A stretch of DNA of 45,503 nucleotides from DQWO01 sp964478545. GTDB taxonomy: Bacteria > Desulfobacterota > Anaeroferrophillalia > Anaeroferrophillales > Anaeroferrophillaceae. Under the pieces are notes generated by a model. That model was not told the origin of the DNA, did no database searches, and saw only the letters and a program-made list of their open reading frames with translations. Of this stretch, positions 40,022 through 45,503 are shown piece after piece (position 1 is the stretch's first letter; every line of letters starts with the position of its first letter). The stretch covers positions 1-45,503 of the forward strand of contig CAYZIS010000020.1 in NCBI GenBank assembly GCA_964478545.1, given 5' to 3'. The translations under genes were made by a program, and so were the position numbers.

Positions 40022-41859
40022 AGATAAAAAAAGAGGAAATATATTTGGGAAATGAAGCCATTGCCCGGGGAATGCTGGAAAGTGGCTGTGGATTTGTTTA
40101 CTCCTATCCGGGCACCCCGGCCTCGGAAATTCTACCCAGTTTTGTCACCCAGGCAAAGCAGGAAGAACAAAAGGTTTATGGCCAGTGGACAATCAATGAA
40201 AAAGTCGCCATGGAAGCGGCCCTGACCATTGCGGCAACCGGCATGCGCAGTGCGGCGGTAATGAAGCAGGTGGGACTCAATGTAGCCGCCGACCCGTTAA
40301 TGAGTGGAGCATACATCGGTGTTGATGGGGGCATGGTCGTAATCTCAGCCGATGATCCGGGGCCGTACAGTTCACAAACGGAACAGGACAGCAGATTTTT
40401 CGCCATGATGGCAAAAATTCCGGTTTTTGACCCGGCCAGCCCGGCCGACGCCAAGTCCATGGTTTCCCGGGCCTTTGCCCTTTCCGAAGAATTTCAGGTT
40501 CCGGTTATGGTGCGACCCACATCAACCATATGCCACGCCCGCCAGAATATACAGCCCGAACCATTACAATCTCATGGCGATCCTCCCCGGTTTAACAAGG
40601 AGCCTTCCCGCTGGGCGGCAACGCCCAGGCACCGTTTTGTTTTGCACCAGAAGTTAAACCAAAAACTGGAAAAGCTCCGTCATGATCCCCGGTTTGCCTT
40701 TTATGATGACCATCATAAAAACAATAAAAACAACGGCGCTCTGGCCATTGTCGCTTCAGGTTTTGCCTGGAGCCTGGCGGCTGATATTATCGCCGAGATG
40801 AAAGACTCACAGGCTCAGGTTCAACTCTTTAAGGTTGACCTCCCTTTCCCCCTGCATCAACCATCCATAGAGGCTTTACTGAATAACTTTAGCAAAATTC
40901 TGGTTATTGAGGAAACCTACCCGGTTATAGAAATGCAGTTTGGGCGCCGGGATCGGGTTTCCGGTCGCTTTGATCAAATCATTCCCGAAGCCGGGGAATT
41001 GACTCCCGGCCTGGTGGAAACGATCATTTACCGACAACTTGGGAAACAGCCACCAGCCAGACCGGAAAAATCTTCCGACATTATTCCCCGACGGCCCCGA
41101 CTTTGTCCAGGTTGTCCTCACCGATCCAGTTTTTACGCCCTGAAAAAGACCTTGAAAAATGGCATCTATACCGGTGATATTGGCTGTTATACCCTGGGTT
41201 TGAACCTCAAAGCCCTGGATACCTGTCTCTGCATGGGGGCTTCCATCACTCAGGCTTCAGCCATGTACCAGGCATTTGCCAATCGTGGCACTGAAATCCC
41301 CCCCATCGCCGCGGTTATTGGTGACTCAACCTTTTACCATTCAGGAATTCCAGCCCTGATCAATGCCCGTCTGGAAGACAGTCGCTTTGTTTTGTTGCTG
41401 CTCGATAATGAAACCACCGCCATGACCGGCAATCAGCCAACCCCAGCATCCGGTCTGCGAGTAAACGGCAGCCAGGGTCCTGCCTTGCCACTTGAAAAAA
41501 TAATCAGCGGCACCGGCATCAACCATCTGTGTGTTGTTGATGCTTACAACCAGGAAAAACTGCAGGACGAACTGGCAAAAGCCTGGCGCTATACACAAGC
41601 TGAAACCGGGGGAATTGCGGTGGTTATCGCCCGCCACCCTTGCATGATGGACAGCACCGCCAGAAAAGAGGCCAGACATTTCACAGCAGTCAAAGTCACG
41701 GATGACTGTACTGCCTGCGGCACCTGTATCGAAAGCTATGAATGTCCATCATTTATCAGCGACGAATCCGGGACCGTTCATATCGACCCAGTTACCTGCG
41801 TCGCCTGCGGCCTATGTATTGAGGTCTGTCCCTTTGGTGCTATTGTTGGAGAAGAGTGA
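40018..41859 (+). CDS. iorA: Indolepyruvate:ferredoxin oxidoreductase, alpha subunit
   Basis: Oxidatively decarboxylates aryl pyruvates (from aromatic amino acids) to acyl-CoA, reducing ferredoxin, or runs in reverse for biosynthesis. N-terminal pyrimidine-like domain (GNEAIARGMLESGCGFVYSYPGTPASEI), ThDP-binding region with GDIGCYTLG and GDSTFYHSGIPALINA...DNETTAMTGNQPTP. The C-terminal 50 residues carry two [4Fe-4S] motifs (CTACGTCIESYECP and CVACGLCIEVCP). 613 residues, normal. Depends on ThDP from the thiL product and passes electrons to ferredoxin. iorB follows after a 148-bp gap holding a repeat. Confidence 0.95.
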   Translation: MKIKKEEIYLGNEAIARGMLESGCGFVYSYPGTPASEILPSFVTQAKQEEQKVYGQWTINEKVAMEAALTIAATGMRSAAVMKQVGLNVAADPLMSGAYIGVDGGMVVISADDPGPYSSQTEQDSRFFAMMAKIPVFDPASPADAKSMVSRAFALSEEFQVPVMVRPTSTICHARQNIQPEPLQSHGDPPRFNKEPSRWAATPRHRFVLHQKLNQKLEKLRHDPRFAFYDDHHKNNKNNGALAIVASGFAWSLAADIIAEMKDSQAQVQLFKVDLPFPLHQPSIEALLNNFSKILVIEETYPVIEMQFGRRDRVSGRFDQIIPEAGELTPGLVETIIYRQLGKQPPARPEKSSDIIPRRPRLCPGCPHRSSFYALKKTLKNGIYTGDIGCYTLGLNLKALDTCLCMGASITQASAMYQAFANRGTEIPPIAAVIGDSTFYHSGIPALINARLEDSRFVLLLLDNETTAMTGNQPTPASGLRVNGSQGPALPLEKIISGTGINHLCVVDAYNQEKLQDELAKAWRYTQAETGGIAVVIARHPCMMDSTARKEARHFTAVKVTDDCTACGTCIESYECPSFISDESGTVHIDPVTCVACGLCIEVCPFGAIVGEE

Positions 41860-41976
41860 GCTGCAACCTTCGTCATTACAAGGTACTGTAAGTACGCCTC
41901 ATAACTCAGGTTTTGCATGCCTCGAATATGAAGCTTTTACTGTGCCATCGGTTTTGTGACTTTTTACGAGTGCATC
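41860..41976. repeat. MITE-like element, family C (inverted, truncated) between iorA and iorB
   Basis: Starts at GCTGCAACCTTCGTCATTAC immediately after the iorA stop and runs to CTTTTTACGAGTGCATC. It contains the inner terminus CTTTTACTGTGCCATC and then the outer 119-bp-type terminus. This shows that the two forms share nested ends. It splits a gene pair that is usually contiguous. Confidence 0.78.
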
Positions 41977-42007
41977 AAGTAGGGAGGAGTGAAAATAAAG
42001 GTGGAAA

Positions 42008-42538
42008 ATGAATAAGCTAAAAATCATTATTGCCGGCGTCGGCGGCCAAGGGGTCGTTTTTCTTTCCCGACTTTTCACTGAAGTTGCCATGCAATCCGGC
42101 GACCAGCTTATCTCCTATGAAAGCCACGGAATGGCCATGCGCGGTGGATCAGTCAGCAGTCACCTGAAAATTGGGGGATACCAGTCTCCACTCATCAGCA
42201 ATGGCGAAGCGGATATTCTTCTGCTGCTGGCAGCTGAGGAACTTCCGACTATCCTCCATCTTTTGCGGCCACACGGACAACTTTTCATTAATACAGAAAA
42301 AACTTTAACCACATTGGATGAATACCAGATGGCGACAATACCGGCAAGCCGCATCGCTATGGAACACAACCTTCCCCAAGCCATCAACCTGCTGCTTACC
42401 GGATTTGCCACCGCCCATTCCGGTTTTCCCTATTCAACTATCCAGTTTCGCTCAGCTTTGGAGAAAATGCCAATCAAGCAAAAAATAAAGGCCGCGAATA
42501 TCACGGCCCTCGAACTGGGATGCAGATTGAGCAGTTAG
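42008..42538 (+). CDS. iorB: Indolepyruvate:ferredoxin oxidoreductase, beta subunit
   Basis: Gamma-type catalytic subunit that pairs with IorA. The AGVGGQGVVFLSRLF nucleotide-fold start (10-24), SYESHGMAMRGGSVSSHLKIG block, and the VALLPPL-type middle region replaced by EADILLLLAAEELPTILHLL. 176 residues, slightly short for the family (about 190-200). The last residues and the stop (LSS-TAG) fall inside the TTAGC-type repeat, so the original C-terminus may have been replaced. Ribosome site AAAGGTGGAAA. Probably still read from the iorA transcript through the intervening repeat. Confidence 0.92.
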   Translation: MNKLKIIIAGVGGQGVVFLSRLFTEVAMQSGDQLISYESHGMAMRGGSVSSHLKIGGYQSPLISNGEADILLLLAAEELPTILHLLRPHGQLFINTEKTLTTLDEYQMATIPASRIAMEHNLPQAINLLLTGFATAHSGFPYSTIQFRSALEKMPIKQKIKAANITALELGCRLSS

Positions 42539-42617
42539 CCTTTATATGTCTCTGCCGAGTGTAAAATCCTGATTTTCCAAAGCTAAAAGCTAATGGCTAA
42601 CTGCTGATCGCTTATTA
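42526..42617. repeat. TTAGC-type repeat (family D) overlapping the iorB stop
   Basis: Begins TTGAGCAGTTAGCC, supplying the iorB stop codon TAG at 42536-42538. It ends with the inverted units GCTAAAAGCTAATGGCTAACTGC. Shorter interior than the 21806 copy. Confidence 0.65.
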
Positions 42618-42618
42618 T

Positions 42619-42720
42619 TTATTGAATGGGGGAGATGCTGGTCACCTTAAACCCCGCAGCCTCAAGTTTATCCTTCAGCTTATCAGTCTGGACTTCAGAG
42701 ACCCGAAAAATCAATTGCCG
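42619..42720 (-). pseudogene. Remnant of a C-terminal ACT domain
   Basis: A 33-codon open segment ending in TAA encodes QLIFRVSEVQTDKLKDKLEA followed by AGFKVTSISPIQ. This fits the last strand-helix-strand of an ACT domain as found in paired ACT proteins near phenylacetate-CoA ligase and liv genes. Upstream it is cut directly by a half-length family B repeat, so no start exists. Assignment rests on pattern recognition of a short fragment. Confidence 0.55.
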
Positions 42721-42790
42721 GCGGCCAATCCCGCCTGCATATCGGCAGACACGGCTGCGAGCCAAGCCCGAACATCATGTAACGTATCCC
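42721..42790. repeat. Half of a family B element
   Basis: GGCGGCCAATCCCGCCTGC, CGGCAGACACGGCTGCGAGCC and AAGCCCGAACATCATG match the right half of family B. The left half is missing and the break abuts the ACT-domain remnant. Confidence 0.65.
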
Positions 42791-42824
42791 TTGTACGTTG
42801 ACTTCCTTAAACCTTGAACCCCTT

Positions 42825-43626
42825 TTACCTTTTATAAAGATCAACATCCTCATCACCCAGATAAGCCTTCACCACCACCGGATCCTGCTGCACTTCTTCG
42901 GGGGTTCCCATAGCCAGCAGCTCGCCAAAATCAAGTACGGCCACCCGATCGGAGATATCCATCACCACTCCCATATCATGCTCAATCAGGAAAACGGTGA
43001 TCTGACGCTCCTGGTTGATATCAAGGATAAAACGGGCCATATCTTCAGTTTCTTCCAGATTCATTCCGGCCATCGGTTCATCAATGATCCGCAGGTCCGG
43101 CTCCAGGGCCAGGACCCGGCCCAACTCCAGCCGCTTCTGCAGGCCGTACGGCAGCATAACCACCTGTGTTTTCCGGATGTGCTCAATCTCAAGAAAATCA
43201 ATAATTTCTTCGACCACTTTCCGATGGGCCAATTCTTCACGCTGGGCCTTGCCGAAAAAGAGCCCCCCGCTGAGCAAGCCGGTCTTCATTAATATATGCC
43301 GGCCCAGCATCAGGTTATCGAGCACCGTCATGCCCTTAGAAAAGCTCGATATTCTGAAATGTCCGGGCAATGCCCAGAGCGGTTATCTTATAGAGTGGCA
43401 TTGCAGTTATATCCCGCCCTTTAAAATAAATTTTGCCTCGCTGGAGGTGATACAATCCACTGATGGAATTGAACATACTGGATTTCCCAGCACCGTTGGG
43501 ACCGATAATAGAAAATATCTCCCCTTTTTGCACCTCAAGACTGACCCCCAGCAGGGCATTCACCCCACCAAAGCTCAGGGAAATATTATCGATTTTCAAT
43601 AATGGTTCATTCTGCGCAGTAGCCAT
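42825..43626 (-). pseudogene. livG: LivG-type branched-chain amino acid ABC transporter ATPase, frameshifted
   Basis: Two overlapping frames together make one LivG-like ATPase. The first (43336-43626) has FGGVNALLGVSLEVQKGEI and Walker A GPNGAGKSS, ending ARTFQNIELF-stop. The second continues KGMTVLDNLMLGRH, then LPYGLQKRLELGRVLALEPDLRIIDEPMAGMN (signature and Walker B) and IEHDMGVVM. Removing one T at the TTC-TAA-GGG junction near 43345 restores a continuous IELFKGMTVLDN reading. The start has an AGAGGAAA site. The usual partners livH, livM, livK and livF are absent. A pseudogene or an assembly error; a functional restart product is unlikely because the second half lacks Walker A. Confidence 0.82.
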
Positions 43627-44013
43627 TTGTTTCCTCTAACTGGGGTCCATCCTTATAAATTCAGCATAAAACGTTTTTATATCAGTGAAGGCCCAAATAT
43701 AACATATAATTTTCTTTGCCAACAAAAATCAGCTAACGTTAGCTGGCAAATGAGAATATAATAAAAATTAATTTTTCGCCGCTATCAGCCAGGCACTAAC
43801 CCTGGCAATAGACCGTTAAATACCTATAACTATTGGATTATAATGGGAAAAATTAACCGCTTATATTTCACCATCAGGCGACAATCAAGCTCTCATACCC
43901 TTGCTTTTGCTCCCTGAAAAAGATTGACATTCTAATCTCCTAACGCTAAAGAAGGATTAATTCCAAGTGTAACATGGTTTTTTCATCTCTTTTTACCATG
44001 AAGGGCATGAAAC
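43627..44013. other. AT-rich intergenic region upstream of livG and the GxxExxY gene
   Basis: No coding sequence recognised. It contains a perfect 16-bp palindrome at 43730-43745, a possible minus-strand -10 (TATATT), and the left arm of the GxxExxY flanking repeat at 43991-44011. No trace of livM or livH was found. Confidence 0.5.
43730..43745 (-). promoter_or_regulatory. Perfect palindrome, operator candidate upstream of livG
   Basis: CAGCTAACGTTAGCTG, self-complementary over 16 bp, about 105 bp before the livG start. TTGCC and GGCAA flank it at unequal distances. The nearby intact MerR gene is a conceivable but unproven regulator. Confidence 0.35.
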
Positions 44014-44423
44014 ATGCCATTCAGCAGACATTCAAATCAGATAGTTGGATATACTATTGAAATCTATCGAACTCTTGGACCAGGGTTACTGGAATCAACG
44101 TATGAACAATGCCTGACACAGGAACTCAATTTAAACGGAATTGCTTTTAAGCGACAGCAAACGTTACCCATTGAATACAAGGGAATTTGCCTGGATTGTG
44201 GTTATAGAATTGATATATTGGTAGAGGATGAAATCATTATAGAGATCAAAAGTGTTAACAAAATTATAGACATCCATGAAGTGCAAATACTTACTTACAT
44301 GAAATGAAATTAGCCGAGATCAATTATGGACTCCTGATCAATTTCAATGTTCCCTTGTTGAAAGATGGCTTGAAAAGTTTCATCCTTTAACCCTTCATGT
44401 TCTCCATGCACTTCATGGTAAAA
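43991..44423. mobile_element. GxxExxY gene unit bounded by inverted ACCATGAAG repeats
   Basis: Left arm TTTTACCATGAAGGGCATGA (43991-44010) and right arm ending GCACTTCATGGTAAAA (inverse) at 44423 enclose exactly one gene. The arms resemble the gene-less units at 8153-8240 and 34512-34602. This suggests a small mobile or hitch-hiking cassette, though no transposase is encoded. Confidence 0.45.
44014..44390 (+). pseudogene. GxxExxY family protein (PD-(D/E)XK-like), frameshifted
   Basis: The motif G24-x2-E27-x2-Y30 (GLLESTY) names the family. RIDILVEDEIIIEIKSV carries the D...ExK arrangement of the PD-(D/E)XK nuclease-like fold. The frame stops at 44307, after 97 residues. The remaining family sequence LAEINYGLLINFNVPLLKDG follows in another frame to a TAA at 44388-44390. 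The junction is a tandem ATGAA-ATGAA; deleting one 5-bp unit restores a 123-residue protein of usual length. Family function is unknown. Confidence 0.85.
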
Positions 44424-44491
44424 TAAAACAAACAGGAAACCTTGAAAGGGCAAACCAGCGATATATTTTTACTGGTCAAGCGAAAACATCA

Positions 44492-44893
44492 ATGACTGAA
44501 ACCAAGAGCAAAAATTCTTCTGGCGTGCAGACTTACCGCATCGGTGAGATGGGCAAGATGCTGGATATGAGCTCCCGGACCATCCGTTACTATGAGGAAA
44601 TCGGCCTGCTCAATAGGGTCAAAAGAATGGAAGGGGGTCGGCGCATCTACACGGATAATGATCTGCGCCGCCTGCAATTTATCAAAAAGCTTAAACTTCT
44701 CGGTCTCTCCCTGAATGATGTGGCCGAACTGGAACGGATATACTCTATCCACCGCTCCAATAAAAAGATCCTGCCCAAGGTGGTGGAACTCCTCCATCAC
44801 CATAGCGCTGAGATTGATAACCGGCTCAATGAATTGAGCAAACTGAAAAATGAAATTGAGTCCTATATCAGCCGCATCGAAGAAAAACTGTGA
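44492..44893 (+). CDS. MerR family transcriptional regulator
   Basis: DNA-binding regulator with an N-terminal winged helix-turn-helix (YRIGEMGKMLDMSSRTIRYYEEIGLLNRVKRMEGGRRIYTDNDLRRLQFI, residues 15-64) and a C-terminal dimerisation coiled coil (HHSAEIDNRLNELSKLKNEIESYISRIEEKL). 133 residues. No cysteine-rich metal-binding loop is seen, so a metal sensor is unlikely; the ligand is unknown. The upstream region lacks a clear ribosome site. The stop overlaps the GTG start of a decayed M24 peptidase by 4 bp, so the two were once one operon. Confidence 0.87.
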   Translation: MTETKSKNSSGVQTYRIGEMGKMLDMSSRTIRYYEEIGLLNRVKRMEGGRRIYTDNDLRRLQFIKKLKLLGLSLNDVAELERIYSIHRSNKKILPKVVELLHHHSAEIDNRLNELSKLKNEIESYISRIEEKL

Positions 44894-45222
44894 CCCTTCC
44901 TGACCACCAAACCACCGCAACTTGCGAAAAATTCCGCGAACCTTATATTTTAGTTCCTGTAGCGGAAATTTACCGGAGAATTACAGCCCTGCAAAGCAGC
45001 CTGATCGAACATGGCCTCAGTGGCTGCCTGGATGCGCCCACCAACGGCATCGGCCTGGCCCGGGGCAGCAAACAGATACTGGAACCGGGGATGGTCTTCG
45101 CCTTCGAACCCAAGTTTATTTTCCCTGGCCGCGGGGTAGCCACCATTGAAAACACTTACCTGCTCACCAACCATGGCTGCCGGCGGCTAACGACCGATGA
45201 CGAAAATATTTTTGTCCATTAA
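44890..45222 (+). pseudogene. M24 family (Xaa-Pro aminopeptidase-like) protein with internal deletion
   Basis: The 110-codon frame joins two ends of an M24 peptidase. The N-terminal piece VPVAEIYRRITALQSSLIEHGLSG resembles the start of the N-terminal domain. The C-terminal piece GIGLARGSKQILEPGMVFAFEPKFIFPGRGVATIENTYLLT resembles the last catalytic segment with its metal-ligand glutamates. The roughly 250-residue middle, including most metal ligands, is absent, so no peptidase activity is expected. GTG start within the MerR stop. The frame remains open across the junction near residue 48. Confidence 0.75.
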
Positions 45223-45324
45223 AAATACGAATAGATTGACATTAATCACGCCACGCGTTCTTATATAAAGACTTAGATTCAACTCGTAAGTGCAACAGTT
45301 AAAAATGTTTTGGTATTAAAGAAT

Positions 45325-45443
45325 GATGGACTCGTAAAAAGTCAGAATTCGCAAAATTGACCACCATATGTAGGTAAACTGGAACATTAAACCACTGCAT
45401 ATTGTGGTCAGAAATCCAGGTCTGGACTTTTTACGAAACCATC
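45325..45443. repeat. MITE-like element, family C (119 bp), followed by the start of another copy
   Basis: Ends GATGGACTCGTAAAAAGTC and GACTTTTTACGAAACCATC, flanked on both sides by AAAGAAT. Immediately after the right AAAGAAT, a second copy begins (45451, GATGGACTCGTAAAAAGTC) and runs into the window edge. The gap 45223-45324 has a TTGACA at 45236 but no gene. Confidence 0.85.
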
Positions 45444-45503
45444 AAAGAATGATGGACTCGTAAAAAGTCTAAATTGCCATAAAAGAAGGTTAACTGCTTG
45501 ATA

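Noticed and set aside
43336..43370. Programmed +1 frameshift in livG at TTC-TAA-G
   Set aside because: The junction is not slippery (the Phe codon would have to re-pair with TCT), no upstream stimulatory element is seen, and LivG proteins are not known to use frameshifting. A one-base insertion is simpler.

Overview
The window looks like a chromosomal segment of an anaerobic, acetyl-CoA-pathway bacterium of the Desulfobacterota (Deltaproteobacteria) type. This is inferred from the gene families: a long-form formate--THF ligase, a RACo-type corrinoid activator, CooC, AcsD, AcsB, AcsC and AcsE, an indolepyruvate:ferredoxin oxidoreductase, an HrcA/CIRCE heat-shock cluster, and a TIGR04211-like SH3 protein. 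No rRNA or taxonomic marker is present, so the assignment is a judgement. No transposase, integrase, phage gene or CRISPR array was seen.

Layout. 1-3.2 kb (+): the 3' part of a cyclopropane-fatty-acid synthase, a PabA/TrpG glutaminase and a CCA-adding-type nucleotidyltransferase. 3.7-15.3 kb (+): the Wood-Ljungdahl block fhs - acsV (RACo) - cooC - acsD - acsB - [cobalamin riboswitch] - acsC - acsE. Promoters and intrinsic terminators break it into several transcripts. The CO dehydrogenase subunit acsA and the remaining methyl-branch enzymes are not here. 15.5-18.1 kb (-): a small HTH protein, tRNA-Ala(GGC) and PpiD. 18.4-20.1 kb (+): a radical SAM/B12-binding protein, convergent with a DbpA-type DEAD-box helicase (-).

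22-34 kb (-) is a protein-quality-control region: hrcA-grpE-dnaK-dnaJ-NRDE behind a CIRCE operator, then dodecin, and lon-thiL-YhaM-like nuclease with an Hsp20 gene upstream. 34.7-42.5 kb: a short MetE-like (core methionine synthase) protein (-), a metallo-beta-lactamase-fold protein, a CoA-type NUDIX hydrolase, an SH3/coiled-coil membrane protein, iorA and iorB (+). 42.6-45.2 kb is a decay zone: an ACT-domain remnant, a frameshifted livG, a frameshifted GxxExxY gene, an intact MerR regulator and an M24 peptidase with an internal deletion.

The most unusual property is the intergenic DNA. Nearly every long gap is filled with non-autonomous, palindromic, MITE-like elements of at least four families. 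Several have terminal inverted repeats, recognisable target-site duplications (8-9 bp for family A, 6-7 bp for family C), nested insertions, and one case of the same core carried by two different sets of ends. Two pairs of near-identical inverted repeats (about 300 bp at 3.2/36.1 kb and 65 bp at 8.1/33.4 kb) bracket the WLP and chaperone genes.

Functionally, FTHFS feeds the methyl branch. AcsE transfers the methyl group to the corrinoid protein AcsCD, AcsV re-activates oxidised corrinoid, CooC matures nickel enzymes and AcsB condenses methyl, CO and CoA. The riboswitch links AcsC production to cobamide supply.
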